64,000 nt of DNA, taken from the NCBI GenBank assembly GCA_041538025.1, contig JBGOEV010000005.1, forward strand, positions 1-64,000. The letters are read 5' to 3'. Every line of letters begins with the position of its first letter. Position 1 is the first letter of the stretch. The position numbers and the translations under genes were made by a program. Positions 18,348 to 27,165 of the stretch are shown in pieces. Source of the DNA: Thermosaccharophagus gerlachensis. GTDB taxonomy: Bacteria; Armatimonadota; Fervidibacteria; Fervidibacterales; Thermosaccharophagaceae. Under the pieces are notes generated by a model, which ran no database searches, was not told where the DNA came from, and saw only the letters and a list, made by a program, of their open reading frames with translations.

Positions 18348-19421
18348 ATGAAGCTTTTGCGAGTTATCGCATTTGCCTCATGCTTAGTGCTCCAAATAAC
18401 TCATGCTGTTGGTGAGAAGGACACGAAGCATTATGCCGTTGGTTGTCGTGTGGCGTTCGTAGATATTGATCAGCTTTTGCATGTTCACCCAATTCGCAAT
18501 GCACTCATGCTTTCACTTGGTGAGTTAAAGAGAAGCCTGTTGTATCGCCAGCCAAAGCAACAAACGGAAGCGAATGCTAAACAGCATCTTGATTTAAAGG
18601 TTGCGCCAATATTCCCAACTGAAATAGCAGAGCCAGTCGAACCGACACTTGAAGGACTCCACGAAAACGACCTTGGTATGATCAAGCGAGCGTGTGAGCG
18701 TCTCAAGGCAGTCATTGAGGAATTGCGCAACGATGCTGAAAATCAACTTTCGCTGCTTTTGGACGCTAAGAGAGCCGAGATAAAAAAACAATACCTCTCG
18801 GAGCTGCAAAATTTACTTGAGCTTCAATCTCCTATAAGGACAAGGATAAGCATACGCCTTCTTAGCCCTTCGCTGAGTGCGTTAGAGCGTGAAGCCCTTT
18901 TGTTGGAGGAGAAGAAACTTGATGCAGAGATTGAAAGCAAACTGATGGAAGCACAACAAAAGGCTGAAAAGCAGTTGCTTGAATATGAGTATTCACTGCG
19001 GGAAAAAGTGTCAGAGCGCTTCAAGAGGGTGAATAGCGAGCTTGAGAAGTGCTTTTTTGATGCACTGCGCGCACTCGTGCGAGGGCACACCCCACCAAAG
19101 TGGTTAAATGTGCGTGATCTATGGCACGCCTTGAACCCACAGGTTGAAGAGTCGTTTAGCATGAAAGTGGTGGAGCAAAAGCTTTTGGACAACCTCAGGA
19201 AAATGGAGGAGCATTTGGATTTGGAGGGCATCGTTGGGGCTGTTGAATTTGAGTGTGTAAGCAGTTGGGAAAACGCTCTCAGGGAAAGCATCATTCGTTT
19301 TGCGAATGCTTATGCGTTGCAACATGGCTTTAGGAAGCTCGTGACGAAGAGGCAACATGGTGCGGTTGATATTACAAAAGATGTGGCAAGGGAATTAAAG
19401 AAAGTGATGCATATCAGATGA
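18348..19421 (+). CDS. OmpH-like coiled-coil periplasmic protein 3 (divergent)
   Basis: The 357-residue product has a signal peptide (about residues 1-21, ending ITHAVG) and the OmpH-type opening strand CRVAFVDIDQLLHVHP. Long charged helices follow, with an insert of about 100 residues not found in the two genes before it. The C-terminal FRKLVTKRQHGAVDITKDV recalls the closing DIT element of OmpH. It is the most divergent of the three and could bind a different partner. ATG 18348 has GAGGGAAG just upstream and lies 9 bases after the stop of chaperone 2. Assignment to the family rests on position, signal, opening strand and coiled-coil content. Confidence 0.65.
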   Translation: MKLLRVIAFASCLVLQITHAVGEKDTKHYAVGCRVAFVDIDQLLHVHPIRNALMLSLGELKRSLLYRQPKQQTEANAKQHLDLKVAPIFPTEIAEPVEPTLEGLHENDLGMIKRACERLKAVIEELRNDAENQLSLLLDAKRAEIKKQYLSELQNLLELQSPIRTRISIRLLSPSLSALEREALLLEEKKLDAEIESKLMEAQQKAEKQLLEYEYSLREKVSERFKRVNSELEKCFFDALRALVRGHTPPKWLNVRDLWHALNPQVEESFSMKVVEQKLLDNLRKMEEHLDLEGIVGAVEFECVSSWENALRESIIRFANAYALQHGFRKLVTKRQHGAVDITKDVARELKKVMHIR

Positions 19422-19442
19422 CGTTGGGTGAGAGGTTTTGCT

Positions 19443-20492
19443 ATGAGAAGACGAAATGTTAAGGTGACGCTCGGCGAAATAGCAAAGCTTGTCAATGGAA
19501 AGGTCGTCGGCGACGAGAACATTGCTATTAGTGGCATAAGCGATATTGAAGATGCGAAGCCAAGCGATATTGTTGTTGCGTTTGACGAACGACACGCAGA
19601 CATCGCGTTCTCAAGCAATGCAGGTGCTGTGCTTGTCCCACCGGGCTTGGAGAGGGGAGAGAAACCATGTATTACTTGTGAGCAACCAAAGCTTGCAATG
19701 ATCATTATCGCTGAGATGTTTGCTGAAGAAAGGTTCTCACCATCTGGCATAAGTGAACTTGCAGTCATACATCCAACAGCGAAAGTTGCCCAAGATGCAT
19801 CAGTAGGTCCTTTTAGCTTCATTGGAGAGATGAGTGAGGTTGGTTCAAGGACGATCGTCTATCCCTTTGTCTACATTGGGGCAAGCGTGAAGGTTGGTTG
19901 CGATTGCACGATTTATCCGGGGGTGGTCATATACGACGGTGTGTGCATTGGTGATAGGGTAGTCATACACGCTAATGCGGTCATAGGTAAAGATGGGTTT
20001 GGTTTTGTTTGGGATGGGAAGATGCATAGACGGATACCACAAATTGGCACTGTGCTCATTGAGGATGATGTTGAAGTAGGCGCTAACACATGCGTAGACA
20101 GAGCAACACTCGGTGTGACGAGGATAAGGAAGGGGACAAAGATAGATAACCTCGTTCAAATCGCTCACAACTGTGATGTGGGCGATTCGTGCATTCTTTG
20201 TGGTATGTCTGGGCTCGCTGGGAGCGTGAAGCTCGGAAAGAATGTGATGGTAGGAGCACAAGCTGGGGTGAGAGATCATGTGAGCGTTGGTGATGGGGCA
20301 ACCATTGCCGGTAGGGCTGCCGTGACGAAGGATGTAACAGGTGGTGAGGTCGTCTCAGGCTATCCAGCAAGACCGCACAAAGAGGCTTTGCGTATAGAGG
20401 CGTTTATCCATCAACTGCCAAACTTATATGAGAGAGTAAAGAGGCTTGAGGAAACGGTGAGGGAGCTGAAGAAGGTTAATTCAGATTCGTAG
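19443..20492 (+). CDS. lpxD: UDP-3-O-acylglucosamine N-acyltransferase
   Basis: LpxD adds the second acyl chain in lipid A synthesis (EC 2.3.1.191), using acyl-ACP. The 349-residue protein has an N-terminal uridine-binding domain (LGEIAKLVNGKVVGD near residue 10) and a left-handed beta-helix of hexapeptide repeats from about 105 to 325, ending in the ARPHKEALR region and a C-terminal helix. The catalytic His is H242 in QIAHNC, close to H239 of the E. coli enzyme. ATG 19443 is preferred; GTGAGAGG lies 7 bases upstream. It follows the OmpH genes as in many diderms, but fabZ, lpxA and lpxC do not follow here. It shows that the organism makes lipid A. Confidence 0.96.
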   Translation: MRRRNVKVTLGEIAKLVNGKVVGDENIAISGISDIEDAKPSDIVVAFDERHADIAFSSNAGAVLVPPGLERGEKPCITCEQPKLAMIIIAEMFAEERFSPSGISELAVIHPTAKVAQDASVGPFSFIGEMSEVGSRTIVYPFVYIGASVKVGCDCTIYPGVVIYDGVCIGDRVVIHANAVIGKDGFGFVWDGKMHRRIPQIGTVLIEDDVEVGANTCVDRATLGVTRIRKGTKIDNLVQIAHNCDVGDSCILCGMSGLAGSVKLGKNVMVGAQAGVRDHVSVGDGATIAGRAAVTKDVTGGEVVSGYPARPHKEALRIEAFIHQLPNLYERVKRLEETVRELKKVNSDS

Positions 20493-20517
20493 AACAAAGG
20501 AGGCAGCATAGGAAGTT

Positions 20518-22326
20518 ATGCAATGTAGCAAGCGTTGCAGGAACACAACATTCTTCATTGTGGCATTGCTTGTAACATGGCTATGCAATTGTTTGGATGC
20601 AAGATGTGAGATCATAACCTCGCTCAAGTTAAGCTTGAGGAAGGTTTCAGCCACTTGTATTGAGCTTTTATCCAACAACGAAGTAATCCTGCGTGTTAGG
20701 CACGAGAATGCAAGGCTATGTGAGGAGGCAGCAAACAAGCTTTTCAAGGCATTGCATGAAGCCTTAGCATCACTTGCGACCGATAAAGCAGTCACTGTTG
20801 AGAAGGCAGTTGGTGGCTATTCAATTTACATTGGAGGTCGCCACGCCCTCTTTGTTGACCATGCTATGGCTCGCTCATCAAGAAGCCTTCCTCAGGCACT
20901 TGCGAACCTCATTGCGACTCGTTTAAAGGAGTTACTTAAGCGCCCATACTTGGTTGCACCAGTTGAGAAGGTTTTGATAGGTGTTAATGAAGCGTATGTG
21001 ATAGCGCTCTCTGGGACTGCTACAGGTGAGTGGAAATTCTCTGTCACTCCGCGTGAGTGTGCCCACATCTCCTTTGATGCAGCAACAAAGACTTTGCGTA
21101 TAAGCGCTTTGAAGCCGGCAGATGGGAGGGTAAGCATAAGCTGTGGCGAAGCCTCTCTGTCACTTACCCTGAAAATAATGGAGAGAGCTATGAGGCTATT
21201 GCGGAAACCAATCGCCATGGTCTATGGCGCGGCGCCAAAAGAGTTCATCACTGAGGCAGCTATCAACGCATTACTTAATTCAATTGAGCTTCAACCGAAA
21301 GCCGAACTTGCTTATGAGCTGTTCTTCACATCAAGGGATACCGATGAACGCCTCTTTACGCGATTGAAGGCACGCGGTGCTTCGTATCTACCATTTGATG
21401 CTGAAGTTGAGATACAGACTTTGCGCATACCACTTGCAATGGAATTCGCAAAATATCTCTCAGTGAGCAACGATCCAGAGCGAATTCATACAGAACAAGT
21501 TTTGAAGGCAGGTGTTCTAACGAGCTCTTTCAAACCGATGCGTTTGCTTTATCACCATGTGAATGTGAGTGGTAGAAAGCTTTGGCTACGCCTTGAGCTT
21601 TTCAACTCCTCCGAAGCACCAGCAAAAATAGTTTTGCGGTTTGCTCGTGGCGGACCAACAAGCGATGAGATACATGCTGGCTATAGCGCTGTGAATTCCT
21701 TCCTGAGGAGCTGGTTTAATGGGACTGCGTTCATCATTGAAGTCCTACCAAAAACCATATATGTTGCTGATGAGCTGGCAGTCCCAAACGGGAACACAGT
21801 GACAGGGATTTGGGAGATAGCTCCAATCTATGGAGAAGGATTGGGCTATCAACTGCGAGCTGTCGCTGAGCCATCTCCTTGGCGTTTGTTGCCTTTGGTG
21901 GCAAGGACAATAACAGCGCCCCCAAGAGTGAGCCACTTTGCCGAACCTATGAAAAGAGTAATCGCAAAACATATTATCGGAGGTAATTGGACATTTGTGC
22001 ACATAGGACGAGAACCAATAAAGGGGTTAGAAGGCGAGCACTTACATGGCAACTACGGTGTCATCTATCACATAACTGTCAGCGTGGAAAACAAAAGCGA
22101 ATTTGAACGCCCTTGCGAACTTGTGTTTTCACCAAACGCTGGTGTTGCAAGGTTCGTTGGCATAGTTAACGGTAAGCTGTTGTCATCTCCAACAATGAGG
22201 GAGAATCAGGAATATGTGCTTCGCAAGTGGTATGTATCTCCGTTGAGCACCGAGCAAATTGATGTCTACACAATGCCTATACCAGCTTCTTACTACCCAG
22301 TTAGCCTCATCATACGTTCTCGGTAG
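20518..22326 (+). CDS. Large exported protein of unknown function
   Basis: I do not recognise this 602-residue protein. Residues 1-30 look like a signal peptide (FFIVALLVTWLCNCLDARC), possibly with a lipobox-like LCNC. The rest is a mixture of beta-rich segments: an early region of about 130 residues rich in charged helices, a probable Ig-like segment near 160-225 (GTATGEWKFSVTPREC, then VSISCGEASLSL), and a long beta-rich C-terminal half. No catalytic motif is apparent. It starts 25 bases after lpxD, so it belongs to the end of the envelope block and may act in the periplasm or on the surface. It converges with the next gene, 14 bases away. Confidence 0.7.
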   Translation: MQCSKRCRNTTFFIVALLVTWLCNCLDARCEIITSLKLSLRKVSATCIELLSNNEVILRVRHENARLCEEAANKLFKALHEALASLATDKAVTVEKAVGGYSIYIGGRHALFVDHAMARSSRSLPQALANLIATRLKELLKRPYLVAPVEKVLIGVNEAYVIALSGTATGEWKFSVTPRECAHISFDAATKTLRISALKPADGRVSISCGEASLSLTLKIMERAMRLLRKPIAMVYGAAPKEFITEAAINALLNSIELQPKAELAYELFFTSRDTDERLFTRLKARGASYLPFDAEVEIQTLRIPLAMEFAKYLSVSNDPERIHTEQVLKAGVLTSSFKPMRLLYHHVNVSGRKLWLRLELFNSSEAPAKIVLRFARGGPTSDEIHAGYSAVNSFLRSWFNGTAFIIEVLPKTIYVADELAVPNGNTVTGIWEIAPIYGEGLGYQLRAVAEPSPWRLLPLVARTITAPPRVSHFAEPMKRVIAKHIIGGNWTFVHIGREPIKGLEGEHLHGNYGVIYHITVSVENKSEFERPCELVFSPNAGVARFVGIVNGKLLSSPTMRENQEYVLRKWYVSPLSTEQIDVYTMPIPASYYPVSLIIRSR

Positions 22327-22340
22327 AAGTTGCTTTCTTC

Positions 22341-23393
22341 TCACTCTACCTTCTCCCAAGATGTGAGCATTGAGCCACTTATCTTTATTTCGACGCTGAC
22401 ATGAGCCGTTTCATCCTTCACTTTCTCTTTTTCCTCTATCAAACCTTCCTGACGGAGCAGTTCCTTCGGCACTTCAGCGCTTTGCCCAACATCAAGCGAG
22501 AATTTTAGTTCAACCCTTAGTGGGACCTCGTTTGTAATATCAAAGAATGCTTCGCCATCAATGATAAGGGTTGCGTTTTCAACTTTCATTTTTATCGGCT
22601 TCCTCAATTGTGGCAGTTGCGTGATTGATTCAACATTGGAAATCTCAGACTTAGCCTCTATAGTTAGCAATGCAACTTTTGCTTTCGTAGCCTCGTCAAT
22701 GCGAACCGATTCAAGCTTGATGTTCATCTTCACAGGTATTGGTTGTTCCGCAAAAGGTGTTGGGAGCTTAAAATCTCTTTGCCAAGCCTCACCGATAGCT
22801 ACTTCTTCATCGGGGAAGATAGGTGGAAGCTGTTCAAAAAATTGCTGAGGATCAAAGTTAGGTATAAAGAACTGAAACCTCTCAAAGCCGATCGCTGAGC
22901 TCACTTTCCCATCTGGTCTCATCGTTATCATGAGCGGTCCAAAAAGCAGGGCATGGATGCGTTTCCTCTCTGCCTCTGGGAGAGCTTGTGTATCAATCTT
23001 GAGCTCGCCTATGGTGACGACCATGCGTCCCTCTTCAACGTGCAAGCTCGTTTTTTGACCAAACAGAATGCCGTTTAAATCCATCTCCTTTGCGCGGAGC
23101 TCAACCAAGCCATCGCCCTCTTCGCTAACCATCTTTACAGTCCCGATGAGCGTGCTACGAGCGTCAATCAAGATGTCGCTCTCTATAGTTTTCTTTTCGA
23201 CCCCGTCTATGGTCAGTTGCATCTGACCAGCGATTTTCCCGTCTGTCTGGATGGCATGCTTTCTACCTTGCTCAAATTTGATGTGTAGTTTGACCTTTTC
23301 ATTCGCTTCGCCAGCAATTACACAGGGGGAGTTAGTAAGGCAGGTTAAGAACGCGAAAGCTATCACCAAAATGACTTTCCTCAATCGCTTCAT
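22341..23393 (-). CDS. Secreted protein of unknown function
   Basis: The 350-residue product has a clear signal peptide (residues 1-28, KVILVIAFAFLTCLT then VIAGEA). The mature protein alternates beta strands with charged turns (KVKLHIKFEQGRKHAIQ, DVGQSAEVPKE, HVSVEIKISGS). The overall pattern recalls small beta-rich secreted families of the DUF6263 kind, but I cannot confirm this. No catalytic residues stand out. ATG at 23393 is chosen because GGAGGTGG lies 6 bases upstream and the signal begins there. An extended -10 promoter at 23440-23448 is well placed to drive it, so it is probably separate from the C1/hydrogenase genes upstream on the same strand. Confidence 0.7.
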   Translation of the reverse strand: MKRLRKVILVIAFAFLTCLTNSPCVIAGEANEKVKLHIKFEQGRKHAIQTDGKIAGQMQLTIDGVEKKTIESDILIDARSTLIGTVKMVSEEGDGLVELRAKEMDLNGILFGQKTSLHVEEGRMVVTIGELKIDTQALPEAERKRIHALLFGPLMITMRPDGKVSSAIGFERFQFFIPNFDPQQFFEQLPPIFPDEEVAIGEAWQRDFKLPTPFAEQPIPVKMNIKLESVRIDEATKAKVALLTIEAKSEISNVESITQLPQLRKPIKMKVENATLIIDGEAFFDITNEVPLRVELKFSLDVGQSAEVPKELLRQEGLIEEKEKVKDETAHVSVEIKISGSMLTSWEKVE

Positions 23394-23439
23394 GCTTATT
23401 CCACCTCCATACGGGTTGCAGTATGGCTTCGCTTTCACC

Positions 23440-23448
23440 ATTATAGCA
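23440..23448 (-). promoter_or_regulatory. Extended -10 promoter (TGCTATAAT)
   Basis: On the minus strand the bases read TGCTATAAT, a perfect -10 box with the TGn extension. It ends about 46 bases upstream of the ATG at 23393 and lies after the metF stop at 23522. The -35 region is poor, as is common with extended -10 promoters. Confidence 0.55.
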
Positions 23449-23521
23449 CAACAAAACCATCAACTTGGTGGGTAACTGTTGGTGAGCAATATAAGCGCGG
23501 TGGTAGGACGCTTTTCCTATT

Positions 23522-24397
23522 TTAAAGCTCTGCCTCGTCAAGGACTGCTGGAACATACTTGTCCCATCCAAGTGGCATTATGTGGACACCATGACACATA
23601 TGTTTCATTTGCCTTATTAGCCTGCCAGCTATCTCTATGCTTTTCTTCGGTCTGTCCTCTTTTGATACCGAAGCAAGTTCCTTTATGAGTTCCTCAGGGA
23701 CTGTCACGCCTGCCACATTCTCGTTCATATACCGAGCCATTGCTGGGGACTTTAAAAGGACGATGCCGAGCATTATCGGCACACCAAACTTGCTTGCCCT
23801 CTCCATAAAGCGCTCAAAAACGCTCACATCGTAAACAGCCTGCGTTTGAAAGAACTGTGCTCCAGCTTCAATCTTCTTCTCCATCTTGATCAACTGCAAT
23901 TCAAGTGGCTCATACCCTGGGCTTACCACAGCGCCGAGGAAGAATTTCGGTTTGCCATCAAGTTCGTTACCCATCATGTCGTATCCTTCCATGAGCCTTT
24001 TTGCCACCTTAAGCAGTTGAACAGAATCAAGGTCGAAAACTGGCTTTGCTTGCGGGTGGTCTCCAAGCGTTGTATGGTCGCCAGTTAGACAAAGAACATT
24101 TTCAATTCCGAGCACGGCAGCGCTGAGCAAATCCGACTGTAATGCTATTCTGTTCCTATCACGGCATGTTACTTGAAGTATCGGTTCAAGCCCTCTCTGC
24201 TTCAGCAAATAGCATGTGACCAACGAGCCAAGACGCATAACTGAGCTTTGTTGGTCTGTGACATTGAAGGCATCAACTCTTTCTTTCAGTTTCTCGGCTT
24301 CCTCTAAGACTGGTTCAATGTTTGTTCCCTTTGGTGGTCCAACCTCTGAAGATATAGCGAATTCACCTCTTTCAAATTTTTCGCTGAGCTTGCTCAT
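23522..24397 (-). CDS. metF: Methylenetetrahydrofolate reductase, MetF subunit
   Basis: MetF reduces 5,10-methylene-THF to 5-methyl-THF (EC 1.5.1.20) with bound flavin. The 291-residue product shows family blocks: AISSEVGPPKG at the N-terminus with the conserved Glu, VTCRDRNRIALQSDLL near 80, NVLCLTGDH near 100, and GAQFFQTQAVYD near 180, which lines the active site. The pattern is closer to the clostridial/acetogen-type MetF than to the E. coli type, in keeping with the adjacent metV. GGAAGGG lies upstream of ATG 24397. The gap to metV is 39 bases. It is the last gene of the string fhs, hydrogenase, protease, metV, metF. Confidence 0.92.
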   Translation of the reverse strand: MSKLSEKFERGEFAISSEVGPPKGTNIEPVLEEAEKLKERVDAFNVTDQQSSVMRLGSLVTCYLLKQRGLEPILQVTCRDRNRIALQSDLLSAAVLGIENVLCLTGDHTTLGDHPQAKPVFDLDSVQLLKVAKRLMEGYDMMGNELDGKPKFFLGAVVSPGYEPLELQLIKMEKKIEAGAQFFQTQAVYDVSVFERFMERASKFGVPIMLGIVLLKSPAMARYMNENVAGVTVPEELIKELASVSKEDRPKKSIEIAGRLIRQMKHMCHGVHIMPLGWDKYVPAVLDEAEL

Positions 24398-24436
24398 AGC
24401 GCATCATCCCTTCCGAAATTGGTTGATTAGGTTTCT

Positions 24437-25111
24437 TCATTTCGCTCTCCTTTCAAGAGCCCAAAGAGAAGAGCTCCGAAGCTGTGGGCTTGGGATGTAT
24501 TTTTGGAAGTCCTTTGGCTGGACATACTTCTTAAGCAAGTCAAGCCTTCCAATGCGCTTTAAGCGCTCATAAATCAAATACCATCCGCAGTCAAGCTCTT
24601 TATCAACTTCGCATTTCCCATTGTTAGTTCCACCACATGGTCCATTGAGCAACGACTTCGCACAAAGAGTTATCGGACAAAGCCCACCCGTTAGGTAAAG
24701 CAGGCAATCACCACATTGGTTGCACCTTTCCGTTGATTGCCATACACCAGCAACACCCCTCATCGGGAGGGTGTTAAAGGCTGGGTAAGCAACCTTATCA
24801 ACCGTATTTGCGACTGCTTGCACTCCAACACCACACGAGAGCACAAGCATGCAATCTGCCTCGTTTAGTTCGTTGATATGCCTCCCGATATGTATCCCAA
24901 CCAATGCCTTGTTGCAAAGGAATTCGATGAGCGCGCTTCCCGTTATCTTTTTCCCGTTGCTCTCAAGCAGCTCCTTCATTTCAAGCACCTTTTGTTCTCC
25001 ACCTACCTCAGCTCCAACTGGACAGCCACCACACGCAACAATGAATATTGCCCTTTCATCTTGCAGGAAGGCGAGTATCTCATCTTTTGGTTTCGGCTCA
25101 ACAAGGATCAT
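24437..25111 (-). CDS. metV: MetV, zinc/iron-sulfur partner of MetF (MTHFR C-terminal family)
   Basis: The 224-residue protein matches the methylene-THF reductase C-terminal family. Its hallmark is the C-terminal cysteine-rich block with CNQCGDC, GGLCPITLC, NGPCGG and GKCEV, followed by CGWYLIYERL. The N-terminal half has CGGCPVGAEVGG and VLSCGVGVQ. In acetogens MetV binds iron-sulfur clusters and joins MetF in one complex that feeds electrons to the flavin. GGAGGGG lies 6 bases before ATG 25111. Its start is only 3 bases after the hydrogenase protease stop, so translation is tightly linked to the hydrogenase genes. Confidence 0.9.
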   Translation of the reverse strand: MILVEPKPKDEILAFLQDERAIFIVACGGCPVGAEVGGEQKVLEMKELLESNGKKITGSALIEFLCNKALVGIHIGRHINELNEADCMLVLSCGVGVQAVANTVDKVAYPAFNTLPMRGVAGVWQSTERCNQCGDCLLYLTGGLCPITLCAKSLLNGPCGGTNNGKCEVDKELDCGWYLIYERLKRIGRLDLLKKYVQPKDFQKYIPSPQLRSSSLWALERRAK

Positions 25112-25114
25112 CTT

Positions 25115-25609
25115 TTACCCCTCCGCATTTTGTGTCAGCTCAGCCGTTTGACTTAGCATCATTGCAGTTTGCTTTACAGCCATAACATACTCATCCATGC
25201 GCTCAGCGAGCTGTGGTGATATTTCAAGTGAGGGTTTGATAGAATGGATTTGAATCCCAATGAGGGTGGCGTTGATTTCTTTTCCTGTGGAGAGCTCTAT
25301 CATTTTAAGTGCATGGAAGATATCAAACTCGTGAAGTGAAAGTGGTGCACGGTGATCATCTTTCAAAAGTTCCTTAACTTGGATTTTGACCACATCACCA
25401 GCTTGCATACCTGAATCAACTGCATCAACGATAATCAGTGACTCAGCATTCTCAAGCAACGGAGATGCAGCTAATCCCGATGTCCCAGCATCTACAATTT
25501 CAACGCCTTCTGGGAGACCGCTTTTTGAAACCTCGTTCACGACATGCACACCGATACCGTCGTCGCCCATCAAGATGTTTCCTACACCTACAATGAGCAC
25601 CTTAGCCAA
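25115..25609 (-). CDS. [NiFe]-hydrogenase maturation protease
   Basis: The HyaD/HycI-type endopeptidase removes the C-terminal tail of the hydrogenase large subunit after nickel insertion. The product, about 164 residues, has the family N-terminus VLIVGVGNILMGDDGIGVH with the nickel-sensing GDDG, VDAGTSGL with the second acidic ligand, and LHEFD with the metal-binding His. The start is taken as TTG 25609, with GAGGAGG 9 bases upstream; the reading frame stays open further up, inside the large-subunit gene. The TTG overlaps the large subunit's stop by 8 bases, so protease and substrate are translationally coupled. metV follows after 3 bases. Confidence 0.9.
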   Translation of the reverse strand: MAKVLIVGVGNILMGDDGIGVHVVNEVSKSGLPEGVEIVDAGTSGLAASPLLENAESLIIVDAVDSGMQAGDVVKIQVKELLKDDHRAPLSLHEFDIFHALKMIELSTGKEINATLIGIQIHSIKPSLEISPQLAERMDEYVMAVKQTAMMLSQTAELTQNAEG

Positions 25610-27131
25610 TGAGATTAACCTCCTCAATTTTTGAATCAGAGAGGTTAACCAGATGGACGGCACATGCAAGGCATGGGTCAAATGAGCGCACTATGCGCAC
25701 TATCTCAAACGGGTTCTCCGGGTCTCTGACCTTTGTTCCCACGAGTGCTTGTTCAATTGCCCCATGCTGGTTTGTATCATCCATTGGTGATGCATTCCAT
25801 GTTGTGGGAGAGATGATGCTATAGTTTGCTATAGTGCCCCTTTCAATCTTGGTGAAGTGTGCAAGGCAACCCCGTGGTGCATCAACAAGCCCAACACCGT
25901 TAGCCTCTTCAGGCAATTCATACGGTATGAAAGCTGGCTCATCTGGCTTCAGCCTATAGACCCAATCAACAAGCGCTTCTGCGATGAGCTTCGCTTCAAC
26001 AGCCCTCGCTATAATGCGCCCCATCACGGAAAACATCGCATCAATACCGACAGGGAGTTCGCTCAAGATGGCATTTAAACACTCCACTACTGCTTTGTTA
26101 CCAGAGGCATAGTTTACGAGTAGCCTCGCAAGCGGTCCAACCTCATGTGCTAAGCCTTTATAGCGCGGTGCCTTGATGAACGAATATGCACCATCTTTCT
26201 TTGGGCTCGCTGTCCCGTCCTCTTCATACCATGAGTAGCGAACCGATTCGCTTATGTTGCTGAGATCATCAAGTGGCATGTAGTTCAGCGATTCATCGGT
26301 GCTCCCTTGCCTCAAAAGTCTCTCACGCTTCGTATAGTCCGCTTCACTACCGATGTCAAAGAAACCGAATGTGAGCATCCTTTTGCATCCTATGCCTATA
26401 GTGAAGTAGTCGCTGTATGACTTCGCAACCTTTATCACATCTGGAATGTATGCGTTCTCAATGAACTGCAACAGTTCCTTAGCACGCCAAGCGAATGATG
26501 CTATCTTGTCAACTGTTGGGGTGCATGTGACGCCTCCAGCTACTATTCCAGCCTGTATTGGAGTCCTTCCACCAAACAAGCTAAGCATGTCATGGGCTTT
26601 CTTTCGCATTTGGAAAGCCTGCAAGTAGTGCAACAGGAGGGCTTTGTTATCTTCATCGTTGAGCCTGTAATCGCCTTCGTAGCGTGGCAAGAAGGGCGAA
26701 AGTTGATTGCCAGAGAGGAAGCGCCTAAGGTTATCAAAGTCATTCTCGGTGTAGTTTGTAGCCCTCTTTATGTCGGCATAATCAAGCGAGCATAGATGAT
26801 AGAAGTGGAGGATATGGTTGTGGACGTATTCAGAACCAAGTATGAGGTTGCGCAATATGCGCCCGTTGTCTGGTATCTTGTCTGCGATACCGAATGCTGA
26901 ATCCAAGCAAAGTGCAGATGCAGTTCCATGTGGCACTGGGCACACTCCGCACACTCTCTGCGTAATCCTTACAGCGTCTCGTGGGTCTCGCCCGCGCAGG
27001 ATCAGTTCAATGCCGCGATAGAGCACCCCGCTACTCCTTGCATCAACGATGGTGTTATTGTCGTCAAGCAAGACCTCAATCTTCAAATGACCTTCAATCC
27101 TCGTCATTGGGTCTATGATTATTTTCTGCAT
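25602..27131 (-). CDS. [NiFe]-hydrogenase large subunit
   Basis: This 509-residue subunit carries the NiFe active site. The L1 motif is RVCGVCPVPH (C61, C64, H68) and the L2 motif is DPCLACAVH (C487, C490, H493). A 16-residue tail after H493 would be cut off by the neighbouring protease. IDPMTRIEGHLK at the N-terminus is standard. These four cysteines and the tail distinguish it from complex I NuoD and show a catalytic hydrogenase. The subgroup cannot be fixed by eye; it is of the group 1/2-like size and motif type. The small subunit gene is 34 bases upstream. Reaction: H2 to 2 protons and 2 electrons, reversible. Confidence 0.95.
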   Translation of the reverse strand: MQKIIIDPMTRIEGHLKIEVLLDDNNTIVDARSSGVLYRGIELILRGRDPRDAVRITQRVCGVCPVPHGTASALCLDSAFGIADKIPDNGRILRNLILGSEYVHNHILHFYHLCSLDYADIKRATNYTENDFDNLRRFLSGNQLSPFLPRYEGDYRLNDEDNKALLLHYLQAFQMRKKAHDMLSLFGGRTPIQAGIVAGGVTCTPTVDKIASFAWRAKELLQFIENAYIPDVIKVAKSYSDYFTIGIGCKRMLTFGFFDIGSEADYTKRERLLRQGSTDESLNYMPLDDLSNISESVRYSWYEEDGTASPKKDGAYSFIKAPRYKGLAHEVGPLARLLVNYASGNKAVVECLNAILSELPVGIDAMFSVMGRIIARAVEAKLIAEALVDWVYRLKPDEPAFIPYELPEEANGVGLVDAPRGCLAHFTKIERGTIANYSIISPTTWNASPMDDTNQHGAIEQALVGTKVRDPENPFEIVRIVRSFDPCLACAVHLVNLSDSKIEEVNLIG

Positions 27132-27165
27132 CCAATTCTCAACCCCCTCACCATGAGCCTCTTAC

